Position numbers and translations under genes: made by a program. This document shows positions 10,237 to 21,296 of a stretch of 64,000 nucleotides of DNA, piece after piece (positions within the stretch are counted from its first letter, which is position 1; each line of letters starts with the position of its first letter). Under the pieces are notes generated by a model. The model searched no databases. It saw only the letters and a program-made list of their open reading frames with translations, and was not told the origin of the DNA. Source of the stretch: Excoecaria cochinchinensis (taxonomy: Eukaryota; Streptophyta; Magnoliopsida; Malpighiales; Euphorbiaceae); the NCBI GenBank assembly GCA_947683425.1, contig CANTUQ010000043.1, positions 9,681,501-9,745,500 on the forward strand. Direction: 5' to 3'.

Positions 10237-11042
10237 CTGTTTTTTGCAACCAATCTTACTTCATTCATGATTGTTATTTGATGTTTAAGTGATGTTTAGC
10301 CAAGCTTAATAGCATCTAATATGAACTTAATATCAAGATTAAGTAGAGCAAATGAATGTGATTAAAGAATCCTAATTGCTTGTTAAGTTGTGATCTATAG
10401 TGAATTACCCATGAGTTATATGATCAATAAATATAATAGTGTGATGTTGGTCAAGAGTGTGAACTTGATATCAGCTTACAAGTATGCATAGATGGTAAAT
10501 TATATTATCCGCCTATATGTACTAGTGTAATTAGTGAACATTAGATCAATGGAATTAACAATTGTATTTAATAATTATAGCCTGTGAGTCAAGTAGTGGA
10601 TAGATAGTCATGCCTATAGGGTCTAAGTGCTGCAGCCTAATGCGTTCGATTCCTTTGGAATCACAATGTGATTAGAATCCTTACTGGATTTTCCCCAATG
10701 CGAAATTATTGTGAATATCGATATCTCTGTACCTTAGGGTAGCAATGCGAATGTGATGTATCCAAGGATATCAATGCGATACCCATTATCCGCGTCTTTG
10801 AGTTGCAGGCAAGGTTAAATTAAGAAGTTAATTGTTTGAATAATGTGAAGCTTGATTAAGCATTATGTGAATGCAATGTGAAATGTGTACACTAATGCGA
10901 TGAATAATTTGCATGAGTTGTGACTATCTTAATACATGAAAATGGTCATGCTGAATTCTTCATTATTTTGCTAGTAACGTCATATATTCTATACATGAAT
11001 AATCACTATAATGTATGCCATATATGTACATATGTATTTGCT

Positions 11043-11072
11043 CCCCACTAAGCGTTATCGCTTAGCACGGGT
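11043..11072 (+). promoter_or_regulatory. Conserved LTR hairpin
   Basis: CCCCACTAAGCG-TTAT-CGCTTAGCACGGG, identical in stem and loop to element M although the surrounding LTR sequence differs. The second stem is lost here (GGGTTTTTCTAATC). Confidence 0.65.
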
Positions 11073-11427
11073 TTTTCTAATCTGCATTGCCGAAGGTCAA
11101 CACTAGGAGTACATATAGGGTAGGTTTTGGGTAATGTACTTTTGTTTATAATATGTATAATATTTTGACAATCAAGGAATATGTAAATTGTAATAACTAA
11201 GTATGGTAAAGTTTTATGCCTGCGATATTTGTATGTGTGCAAGTATGCTAGTAAGCATGAAGAAGTTTATGATATCCGCTGCATGTGAATGTAGGTGTGT
11301 TAATGAAATTTAATAGCTCAGTTTTGGCATGCGAATGTGATAGTGTATTGTGTTTTTGGTTGCTGTGTAGCGGCCATTCCTGACTGCATTGGCTGAGCCA
11401 ATCTCGTGGTCGGGAAAGGGCATTACA

Positions 11428-12057
11428 GGGATCGAGCCTTACTTGAGCATCTCGACAACAGGATATGGTTATAAAGGGGCAGGGGAGAAAGATAAAGGAG
11501 CTGAGGCTGAGTTTGAGTGCTTCGCAGGCCGCGGCAACCCAGACGGTTGATGAGGCTATTCAGATGCTCAATGAGCCAGTTACGGCCCTCAAATTTCGAG
11601 TGGAAGTGTTGGAGGGTACCATGCCAACTATATTAGGATCCATCAGGGACTTGAGGGAGCAGGCAGAGACTAGGCTCGCGGACATCAGAGAGACATCCAG
11701 ATGCTAGAGTTTAGAGCAGACCCAGACTATTAGAGCACTAGGTGGGGTGATCAACGAGACCTTAGATTTTTTCAGGACCTGTGCGCAGCCATTTCTGGAC
11801 GGATGTGCTCAGGTGCAGTTTTAGCAAGCCTTCCGAGCAGCACAGAAGGCAGCACCAGCAGCACCACCACTGATCATTATTCATCCTCAGCCACCTGTAG
11901 GAGCCGGTCCATCAGCCCCTACCAATCAGCCTCCGGCCCCTAGAGCTGGACCATCCGCCTGCACGGCGGGACCATCCTTGTCTTGTACTCAGCCTATCCC
12001 GGTATTGGACGATGAGGAGGACCCTGAATAGCCTATGGATTATTCACCCCTGTAGCT
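11428..12057 (+). pseudogene. Tat-like element accessory ORF, C-terminal part (broken)
   Basis: Readable segment about 11445-12057 with internal stops at 11705, 11821 and later. It encodes a heptad-like stretch (TVDEAIQMLNEPVTALKFRV, VLEGTMPTILGSIRDLREQ) followed by QPFLDGCAQVQF and a Pro/Ala/Ser-rich tail ending in acidic residues. The same order and motifs appear on the minus strand at 62560-63924 (SIQMVDESVEALRFRI, VLEGAIPPIAQSMREF, FLDGYAQVQF), so both are copies of one retrotransposon protein. Its function is not established; coiled-coil and low-complexity parts suggest a structural or Gag-like protein. The upstream part is interrupted by insertion of chromovirus N. Confidence 0.7.
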
Positions 12058-12470
12058 CATATTCAGGGAGTTTTTTTTACTTTTCGTCTATTGATGTACA
12101 AAATTTGCACTTTTGTTAGTGGAATATTTACTTTGTTAAAATGTAAATTTATTCTAGCATTTTGCCTAATTTGTTAATATTTTATGTTTGGTTTCAAAAA
12201 AGGGCCGATGTATTAAAATAACATAACAGCAAAAAATGAGCAAAATAAAAAACAGAAAAGATGAACAAAACAAATAACAATAAACAAAGATAAAGACATA
12301 AACTCCACACCTTAAAAGGATACAGCCAACGCAATAAGATAACGAACTCTTTTGAAATTGCAGGTAGAACATGCCAACAACTCAGGGCATGTTAAACGAG
12401 TACATCATCAAAGAATTTTCTGCCAGTTGAGTTGTAACATAATTCGCTTATGACTCAGTAGCCAATCAAA
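12058..12470 (+). other. 3' untranslated stretch of Tat-like element, no gene seen
   Basis: AT-rich, including an A-rich strand segment at 12190-12290. No ORF with a recognisable domain. It connects the accessory ORF to the tandem array. Confidence 0.5.
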
Positions 12471-13140
12471 AATCATGCCAACAGAACGGTGGTCAGCCAA
12501 TTCGGAATCATGACGGCCGGATGGTGGTCAAAAACAACAATTAGATGCCTTACAGATCGGATGGGGATTAGCGAGGGGTATGCGTGTAGGCCGGATGGTG
12601 GCCCGTAAGATAAATGCGGTATATCGAGTTGTGGCAGAATACACTACAATTCAACAACAACAATCAGATGTCTTGCAGATCGGATGGGGATTAGCAAGGG
12701 GTATGTCGTGCAGGCCGGATAGTGGCCCGCAAGATAAATGCAGTATATTGAGTTGTGGTAGAATACACTAGAGCTTAACGGTGGCGATGAGATGCCTTGC
12801 AGACCAGATGGGGGTTAGCAAGGACATACCGTGTAGGCCGGATGGTGGTCAGTAGAACAATCGCAAATGAGTCATAGTAGAATACACTGCAGCTCAATAG
12901 TAGTGATTATATGTCATGCAAACCAGATGGTGGTTAGCAGGACATGCCGTACAGAACGGATGGTGGTCAGCAGAATAATCACAAAGGAGTTGTAGTAGAA
13001 TACGTTACAGCTCAATAGTAGCGATCAAAACCCTTACAGATCGGATAGTGGTTAGCAAGGACACGCCATGTAGGCTGGATGGGGGTCAGTGAAATAATTG
13101 CAAAGGAGTCATGGTAGAATATACTAGATCTCAGCGGCGA
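12470..13140 (+). repeat. Tandem array, about 120-bp unit (5 units), upstream of 3' LTR
   Basis: Landmark TGCAGATCGGATGGGGATTA recurs near 12551, 12673, 12796, 12917 and 13034 with divergence. Each unit contains two related CGGATGGTGG motifs and a GTAGAATACACTACAGCTCA segment. It occupies the hypervariable 3' UTR position known for tandem repeats in Tat/Ogre elements. Confidence 0.85.
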
Positions 13141-13251
13141 TGAGCCACAAATGTTCAACACAGCAAAAAGGTAAGGATTGCTTTAGGTACGCATTTCTTC
13201 CCTTCCTCTCTGAATTTTGGCTCATTTAGACACTAGTCCACTAGTTTCCCC

Positions 13252-13266
13252 AAAATTGGGGGCAAC
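13252..13266 (+). other. Polypurine-side boundary of Tat-like element
   Basis: AAAATTGGGGGCAAC directly before the LTR start. The same string precedes the LTRs at 56031 and, inverted, 61413, which fixes the LTR start in all three. Confidence 0.75.
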
Positions 13267-13479
13267 GGTAGACATCGAGTCCTTAGTCAGTCCAAATCAG
13301 AGTTACCTGATGAATCGGTTCCCGTCTTCGGGCAAAAGGATGAAGGATGTAGATTTTCGCCCTTTGAATTCACAAGGATTAAGGATTTCTGGCGACTGGA
13401 GGTTGCTGTGCATCGAAACGAGTTTTTGTACTTGAAAATCTAGTTTTGGGTTAACCGACAGGATACCCGTTGGTGAAGC

Positions 13480-13745
13480 GACGCCCGTCCCTTGTGCGAG
13501 TGGCACCTATCGCTGGTGCTTGAGGGACACCCGTCCTTGAGTGAGCAACGCCTGTCGCTCGCCTTTGGGATGCCCATCCCTCATGGTACCGATGCCCGTC
13601 GCTCGCGTGGGATGGCCCGCCCCTCGTGCGAGCGACTCCCATTGCTTGCACCCATTCCTCAAGTAACCACCCATCGCTCAGAATGACTGAGGTAGCCCCT
13701 GCGACCGACAGCCGTCGGTACGTCGAGCGATGCCCGTCGATCGAT
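13480..13745. repeat. GC-rich island, CCCGTCGCTC type, in Tat-like LTR
   Basis: Repeated and partly inverted words (CGCCTGTCGCTCGCC, GCCCGTCGCTCGCGTGGG, GGCCCGCCCCTCGTGCGAG) about 210-480 bp into the LTR. The 4.75 kb solo LTR is inserted at its right edge. Confidence 0.75.
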
Positions 13746-13747
13746 GA
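13743..13747 (+). other. Target site duplication GATGA (left)
   Basis: GATGA before the LTR start TGTAATGG and repeated at 18498-18502 after CGTTACA. Confidence 0.93.
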
Positions 13748-16700
13748 TGTAATGGCCCCAATATCGGGCTAGCCGAAAATAGTATTTCCTGATAGTGAAT
13801 AGTGATACCGGGGTGAACAGTACTTCCCGGAGTCGAAAAATATTTTATTTGATTAATGGAAAATATAAGTTACAATGAATTCAAGATTAAAATTTGGAGT
13901 GAAATCGAGATCAAATAAAACCTCAAAAGTCAGAAATAAGAAAAAGTAGCAGTTCCGATATGAATAGTAACTAGGTTGACTGGGAGTTTGACCGTACCGT
14001 AGAAAGTGCTACGGACCTCAGAAAAATAATCTGAGAACATGGACGTACTCGTATTGATGAGTAGAATCATATGGTAATGAAAAATTTAATTTTGGTGACA
14101 CTAGAAAATTAGGTTATCGGACTGGTACATAATTACCAGATCGAGAAATGATTTTTGATTGACCCCAAAATATTATTGGAGTCTAATGAATATGTGGTAA
14201 GAATTATAGAGTCATTTTTATGAGGAATTAACCTTAGAAAGTAAGGAAAAATATATGATTTCGATTTGAATAGTATTTAATTGACCGGAGGTTTGACTGA
14301 GACTTTAAAAATAGCAAATGATGTCCAAAAATTGCAGCAATTTCCAGATAGGCTCTAAATGATATGTATAATTTTTGGTAGTAAAATGGGAATTTTTTGA
14401 GAACATTGATAATTATTGATCTGAACCGATTTGATTGAACCGGACCAGAAATGGACTCCGATTGGGCTGAAATTTTGTGTACAGTCTAGTTTTTACATGA
14501 TATAAATTATGGAATCAAATTGGAGTGAAATTGAATCCGGAAAGTGAGGGAATTAAATTGTGGTTTCATAAATGGATAATTATCTAATTAATGATCCATA
14601 CTTAACCCTCAACTACCTATTAAATGCCATAAAACTTCAGAATTAATCGGTCTTTCACATTTTCTGCTCTCATTTCCTTTCCTTCTCAAACCGTGGCCAT
14701 CTTCTCTTATTCTTCCTCTATTTTTCTTATTTTCTCTTTATAATTCCATCATTTTTCAAGCCCTTAACCGAAATTGAACCTCTTTCCAGCCTAATAGTAT
14801 GTATTAGAGTACTTTTGAGTGAAAAGAAGAGAAGAAATTGAGAGATTTCAAGGAAGGAGTTAAGTGGAGGTAAGGAAAAAAATTGATAGAATTATTTTAA
14901 TTTTATGGTTTATATTGGTAGTTTAAGATATATATAAGTAATTTATGTTGTTGGAATTGATTATTGAAGCCAGAAATTGATAGATTCTCTTGTTGTGGAA
15001 TTCGGCCATGGAGGAGAATCAAAGGGAAAAAGGAGGTTTATAAGGGTAAAGCTAAGAAAAATGAAGCTTGAGGAGGTTCCTAATCCATGAATTTTCTTTG
15101 GAAAAATTAGGGTTTTCTATTATGTTTTATAGTGATTATATGTGATTTGCATGTATAATTGAAATTGAGGTGTTAATTGAGCTTTGGGAGGGTAACTAAG
15201 CCAATTGGAGTGATTAGAATGAAATAAAACTAAGTGCAAGTGTTAGGCATAATGTGACATAATGGTATATTTAGGTATATTTGAGATATACCTAGTGTTT
15301 AAATGAAATTAAATGGTATATACATGTGAATTGAGGTTGAATTTAGTGAATTGAGTGGTAAAGGGATGAAAACTAAAATGTTAGTGAAAAACCCTATGTT
15401 GGCCGAATGGCTCAAGTGGAGGAATATGATATATTATGTGGTATACATGTTATATGAAATGTAAAATGAATAAATGAATGAATTAGACGTGAAATGGAGG
15501 GTAAAATGAAAAGTAATGCTTGAAAAGCAAATGATTGATTTAGGTGAATTTGTGTTAAAAGTATGTGCAAATGAATAATAAGCTTAGAAAGGTGACTAAG
15601 AACCCTTAATATGACAATTGAAATGTTTAAATGAAATTAGACATGAAACGAAGTGTCCATAAATTTATTTGGAATTTATGGAAATTATATGAATATTTTT
15701 TAGTATGATATTCCATTATACTCAAGGTGAAAATAATAATAATTATTGAAATAATTGAAATTATATGTATATGTGATGTTATTTTGATTAAGTGAATAAT
15801 CGAGATTGAAATGATAATGAAGTGAAAGAGATGAAAATGAAGTGACTAAAATGAAAATGTAAATGTACTGATAAATCATATGTTATACGTTACATGTCAT
15901 ATATAATATGAAAGTGTTAAAAGAACGAAAGTGGATTTGAAAGTCTTTTTGAAAAGATAAATTATGATATGTGAAAGTTTTGCCCTTAGTGGTCTGGCGG
16001 TTAATCTAGTTCAGGATATGTTTGGCTAGCTATAGGGACACCATTGATATCGCGGTGCAAGTCATGGCGACTTGATTTGCAATGACAGATTCGCGATGGT
16101 CTCTCATAGCCCTCTGTTATATGTCATACGTCACACGTCATACGTCATATGTTACACAATGGAGTTATCCTTCGGGGTCATTCCCTAGTGCAGTGCAGTG
16201 AGACTTTGGGGCCCACGTCCCGTATATCCAGTTTGCAGATTGTCTGTCGGGATTGTACTAGGGGCATAAAAGTGATATGATTGCAAAATGTTTGAAAATG
16301 CAAAAAGTAAAATTATCAAATGAAAAATGACATGAGTGTAATATGACATAATGTATAATGCAAAGGCATAACATGATAAAATGTAAAATGAGAAAAAGTA
16401 ATATGATGCAAAGTAAAACGACATAACGTAACATGTAACAGATATAAGTATAAAAGCTTAATATGTACAAGTGTAGTATGGAAAAGTATAACTTGAAAGC
16501 TATAGTATAACATGGTATAATATATAAAAGCATAAAATGTAAAAGCATAATATGCCAAAGTATAACATGTAACAAGCCATAATGTAATATGCCATAATAT
16601 GTAAAATGTATAATGAATAAAAGCCTGGTATGAAAAAAAACCTAAGTGTAATAAGCGGAATCGTAAAATGATATGATTCTGTCAAAAGTAAAATGACATG

Positions 16701-18497
16701 AAAACGTGAAAAGTAACATTAAAATAAAAAGTTATATGGAAAAAGGACTTAAGTGAAAGAAAGCAAAAAGTTTGGGGTAAAAATGTAATTTACCCAAATC
16801 ATAAGCCAAACGGGTCATAGTGATGGAAATGACCTAAAAATGCAAAAGGTATAGTAAACATGAAAATTTAAAAGAAAAAAGGACTCATATGAAAGAAAAT
16901 AAAAATTTAAGAATCAAAACGTAATTTACTGTAAAAACAATTAGTCAGGAGACTAATTGGCAAATTATAAGCTAAAAAGTGAATAAAGGTAAAAATGTAG
17001 TGAATAAATGACAAAATTACAAGTAAATGTTAAATGAAGGACCAAATTGTAATTTTGCCAAAAGTAGGGGCAAAATAGTAATTAAGTGTAAAAGTATACT
17101 AATAAGTAACATGTAAGTGAAAAGTGAAATTAATATGACAGTCCCGTGAAAAGTCCAAAGTCCAGGGAATAAAATGTAATTTTCCATAAAAATGCTAAAA
17201 TAGGGACTAATATGTAATTTGTAAGCCTAATAATGATTTAAAATGAAAAGAGAAATGAACTAGTGGCATTTCCATAAATAACGTCAAAAGAAGGGCAAAA
17301 AATGTAAATTTGCCCTAAAATTGATAAAATAAGGACTAAACGGTAATTTGTATATGAAATGATATGTTAAATGAATAAAAATGATTCAGTGAGTGATTAA
17401 TGAATTTAAATGCAATGTAAAGATGTAATATGAACTAATATGTAAAATGAACATGAAAGTAACAATTTGAGGACTTAAATGTAAATCTACATGTTAAAAG
17501 TATAGAGAAGTGTTATAAGAATACAATTACTGTGGAAATAGTAAGATAGAGAAAAATGTGAGCAAATGTGTAAAGTGATAGTCAAATGAGAATTATATGG
17601 TAAATTGTACACTAAGTAAATAAATGGGAGAAAATTTACTTAGTGGCATGTTAGTAAATAAGTGGAACCAAATGGCAAAGTGGTAGTTTAAGAAAAGCAA
17701 AGGAGGATATGATAAGCACTGAATGTATTAGGGATTAAATTGTATTTTTGCCAATAAGAATGGCAAATAAAAGACTATAGTGTAAAATGAAACTAAGAAA
17801 GATTTAGTGAGTGATCTAAATGGAAGCAAGGAATAGTGTATTATTATGCATGTATGTGTGAATTTGTTAGCATTGGAAATTATTAGATTCGTAATCACCG
17901 CTGAGCATATTTAATGCTCACGACATAATTTATTTGACTGCGTGTAGGTACCAAGTGTAAAGTCTGTGGAGTAGGTGACCCATCAGCTTTGAGATTGGAC
18001 CAGACCGGTCAATTGAAGTTAAGAATATTTTGTTATTGTTTTTGGAATGTATATGATTGTTATAAGTTAATGAATTAGTCAAATGTTATTGTATTGGTTT
18101 ATATGTATTGGATTAGTTCTATGAATTAAGATTTGAATGAGTATTGAATTATGATTGTTGTGCCCCCGAGTTGGGCTGTGTGGTTGTTGAATTGCAAGTT
18201 TTGGATTAGTTAAGTGGTAGCTGTTATGCTGCCGAAAATTTATTAAATGAATAGTATTAGTGGCATGTATATGTAAAAGTTTAGCCTTGATTATGTATCG
18301 TTTAATATGGACATGCTAAATGTTATGGATATTGATGAATGACATGATAAGTTGCATGTAATGTCTGAACTGGATTAAATGATTTGATAAGTTTATAGGT
18401 TAAGAAAAAAAAATTCATCGCATTTGTCATAAGTATCGATTAATCAGTAATGTCGTGACATCCGATATCCGTATCATTTACGGGTAGGGGCGTTACA
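13748..18497 (+). mobile_element. Solo LTR, 4750 bp, exact 5-bp duplication
   Basis: Runs TGTAATGGCCCC ... GGGGCGTTACA, flanked by GATGA on both sides, and contains no primer binding site, polypurine tract or pol motif, so it is a solo LTR left by LTR-LTR recombination. Unusually long. It holds a donor-like GGAG|GTAAGG at 14870, a long A/T-rich section (about 16260-17850) full of AATGTAA/AAATGG-type words, and the conserved hairpin TGAGCAT-ATTTA-ATGCTCA at 17902-17920 followed by CGTGTAGGTACC. Short ORFs such as 16258-16575 are composition artefacts. Confidence 0.93.
17900..17955 (+). promoter_or_regulatory. LTR hairpin, variant stem TGAGCAT/ATGCTCA
   Basis: Same position and downstream CGTGTAGGT as the CTAAGCG hairpins, but both arms have changed together (TGAGCAT with ATGCTCA), keeping a perfect 7-bp stem around an ATTTA loop. 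Confidence 0.6.
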
Positions 18498-18502
18498 GAT
18501 GA
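18498..18502 (+). other. Target site duplication GATGA (right)
   Basis: Exact repeat of 13743-13747. Confidence 0.93.
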
Positions 18503-19147
18503 TCTGCGGCGCGTTTGAGCGAATTTTCAAATGGATCTACAGGATTTCAAAAGATTTTTCAAATATTAGATTTGATTTAGTCAATTTGATGTGATTTCAA
18601 GAATATTTCCCAAATATTTACCAAATATTTGATTTGATTTTCAAATATCCTCCAAGATCTAGCGGTGTTGATTCGATTTTGTAAATCTTTTTGAAATCCA
18701 AATTTAAATTTTTAATCTTTTTCAAATTCAAATTTAAATTTTAAAACTTTTTGAATTTGTAATCTTAATCTATAAATAAGAGGCTAAGATTCATTTTGAA
18801 GGGGTTAGAGAATTCAACTAAAAATCCAGGAAAATTCTCATAAAATTTCAAAAGAATTGTCTAAAGTTTTCTTATTATTTCTTATTGAAGCTTTATTAAA
18901 TCCTTTACAAAAATAAGGTGAATTCGATAGAGCGAAATCAATTCATTTTTTTTTTCGATTTGTCCTTTCTAACATTCACAATTGCTATGAAAAATATCAA
19001 GGAAGAAAAATAAATTTTCTTTTTTTGATTTGATTTTGAAAATTAAAATTTTGTGGCAGAAAATTCCCCGAAATTGCACGTTGCCGATTAATCTTTGCAG
19101 AATTCAAGGGAAAAGATCACGCGACATTCACTTTCAAAAGGTAATAT

Positions 19148-19163
19148 TCTGAGGGTAAATATT
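19148..19163 (+). promoter_or_regulatory. Conserved Tat-like LTR motif TCTGAGGGTAAATATT
   Basis: Present also at 57111, 58984 and, inverted, 60398. It contains GAGG|GTAAAT, which looks like a splice donor; Ogre/Tat elements are known to contain introns. Role inferred. Confidence 0.5.
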
Positions 19164-20079
19164 TCGGACTGATCTCTAATTCATTTTATTGCTTTACATT
19201 GCTTTATCGGTGTCTAATTACTTAAAAGAAAATTAATAACAAAAAATTTGTTTTTAATTGGACTTTTCCTTATTTTTTTCTGGATCAGGGGCGACCGACG
19301 GGTCGAAGCCCCACCGACGGCCGTCGCTCAAGCGAGCGATGGGCTGTCGTGGAAGCCTTCTTTTGCCCGTCGATCGGCCCAAGCACGGCCGTCGCTCATG
19401 CAGTTTGGGCCGTCCCTGGGCTCTCCTTTTCCTTTTCTTTACTGTTTCATATTTTTTCCCTTTATTTTCATTTTCACTCTATTTTCAAGGTAATTTTCTT
19501 CTTTTTTTTTGTTTTTATCCATTTTTATTGATCCAGACCATGTTTGTTTGATTTTATTATTTTACTAACATGCTCTTTGCTTTTATGAGTTTAATTGTTT
19601 TCTTGGATTCGGGGTGCTGAGAAAGGGAGATCCCATTAGAACGATTCTAGGACACTGATCGGGTTTATTTCCTTATCTTATTTCCTTTTGTTTCAAGATT
19701 CAATTTTTATCTATTGTTTATTATTTTTTTGAGCTCGCTGAGGTGAAAATGGCATGAATTTATACAAATAAGTGGAATCTTTCTTAAATAAAATAGGACC
19801 AATGTCCTGATTTTCCTCCAAACAAAACAAACATGTTAACATTGTCCTTTCTTTAAATGTGCATGCGAGGACCAATGTCCTCATCTTTAATGAATACCCC
19901 GTTTTATACATAATTCACATTTATTTAATATTGGGGGTTGTATTTCGCCCTTAGTTTTGTTGTAATTTATTTTTTATTTACCCTATTTTAATCTTGCTTT
20001 ATTTAATGCTTTCTATTTTATAATTGATCTAGGCTTTAAATTTCTGCATTGAACTGAATGAGAAAATGGAATGAAAATT

Positions 20080-20440
20080 TTAACTCTAATGTTCTATTGG
20101 GAAGGGGATTTCAAAATATCTCTTGCTGCCCAAAATAGGCCAAAGTTGTATTGTCTTAGGCTCCTTGAGGTTAGACGAACCATTCCAATGTTTTATTGGG
20201 GTGGGAACTCCAAAATATCACTGGCCTGCCCAAAATAGACGTATATGCATCGTTATAGGCTTCACGAGGTTAGATGAATCTTTCCAATGTCCTATTGGAA
20301 GGAGGATTCCAAAATATCTCTAATTGCCTAAAATAGACACACCTGAGCTGTCTTAGGCTCAGTGAGGCTAGACTACCTTTCCCAATATTTTATTGTGTGC
20401 CGACTCCAAGAAAACTCCTTGTTGCCCAAAATAGATGCCC
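20080..20440 (+). repeat. In-LTR tandem units (about 4) near the LTR 3' end
   Basis: Units share TTAGGCTC...GAGGTTAGACGA...CCAATGTTTTATTGGG...TCCAAAATATCTC...GCCCAAAATAGA. Three related units lie at 58120-58400 and three, inverted, at about 59480-59720, so copy number varies between LTRs. Confidence 0.7.
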
Positions 20441-20527
20441 TTGTAATCTCTTACAAGTTCTTTGAACCTCTGCCCAATACCCTAAAAGTGGGTCATTTGG
20501 AGCCACCGGGGTTCGGCGGGCGTCACA

Positions 20528-21296
20528 CACACCTAAAAAAAGGGAGAAAGAAACCATTAGAGATGAAAACTGTAATTGGTTCTTTAAGCAAAAGTTTCGT
20601 CAATAGGCAGGGTGAAAACCTGGAAATAGGTAGTCTGTCTGAATAAAAAGGGAATACCTGGAGTAGCAAAGGGCTTCCAGTCAGAAAAGTAGCAGGGTCA
20701 GTACAAAGCGGATCTAAACCTATAATCATCTCAGCTAGGATCACTGGGAATGGGGACATCCCATGGTGTATGCCATCTATGATGCTGAATAACCGATACT
20801 CACCAATCGGTTTGTTTGAAGTCACCATCATATACCTGGATAGGTAGATTAGCAAAATGACATTGGTATGGAAAGTGGGCATATATGTGAAGTTAGGGAG
20901 TCCATCAATCAAGGTCTCCAAAGCAAAAGTATTATCTCGGGTTACCAATCGAGCACCTACCAAGGGTGAGATGCCCAAGACATAAGCCACATCTCTCGCC
21001 TAATCCGGCACATAGTTTGGCACGCAGGGGCAGAGTGTTGGGAGAAAACCTTGTGCCTGTGATAGTGATAAATTGCTCGGCTAGTGGGCATAACTCTTGG
21101 TAGGTTAATCTGAAAACATGAAAACGAGGATCCCAGTAGCAAGCAGCAGCCAGCAAGAGGTTTTTATCAAGTTTGATCTGCCTCAGGAATCTCAAGATGG
21201 AATAAGGGACCAAAATGAATTTTTTTAAAATTTTGGGGTCGTCAAAAAGCTAATGCAGTTGGTTAATCACAGGCGTTGACATATTTGGATTGACTG
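20528..21296 (-). pseudogene. Plant retrotransposon-associated mobile-domain-like protein fragment
   Basis: Two overlapping minus-strand open stretches (20932-21213 and 20523-20990) in different frames read as one broken protein. Upstream part: ILRFLRQIKLDKNLLLAAAC then WDPRFHVFRLTYQELCPLAE; downstream part: SPFPVILAEMIIGL and GSPLLLQVF. The pattern of a WDP..HVFRL.. segment, a PVILAE helix and a G.P.LLQ. segment resembles the plant mobile domain / DUF7745-like proteins often found in or next to retrotransposons; this rests on motif style only. The reading continues above 21213 toward the next LTR. No start or stop can be trusted. Confidence 0.5.

Larger units (their letters stand above)
8852..11427 (+). 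repeat. 3' LTR of chromovirus N (2576 bp)
   Basis: Runs from TATAATGGCC (first G probably decayed from TGTAATGG) to GGGCATTACA. It contains a TATA-like GCAATATAAGG at 9121 followed by a GA microsatellite, a perfect donor-like CAAG|GTAAGT at 9316, an inverted-repeat island (9958-10236), the GCATGC-like box (10596) and the hairpin (11043-11072). The sequence after 11427 belongs to a Tat-like element, so N inserted into that element. Confidence 0.88.
13267..20527 (+). repeat. 3' LTR of Tat-like element A, split by a solo LTR (about 2.5 kb net)
   Basis: Begins GGTAGACATCGAG (TGTAGACACCGG in sister copies) and ends GGCGGGCGTCACA. Positions 13748-18502 are a later insertion; without it the LTR is about 2506 bp, matching the 2471-bp copy at 56031. 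It contains GC-rich CCCGTCGCTC-type repeats (13480-13745 and 19290-19410), the shared motif TCTGAGGGTAAATATT (19148), paired GGACCAATGTCC boxes (19795, 19867) and four roughly 85-95 bp tandem units (20080-20440). Confidence 0.88.

Noticed and set aside
16185..16685. Several overlapping minus ORFs rich in Tyr, Leu and Ile
   Set aside because: Low-complexity AATGTAA-type sequence inside the solo LTR; no domain and all frames look alike.
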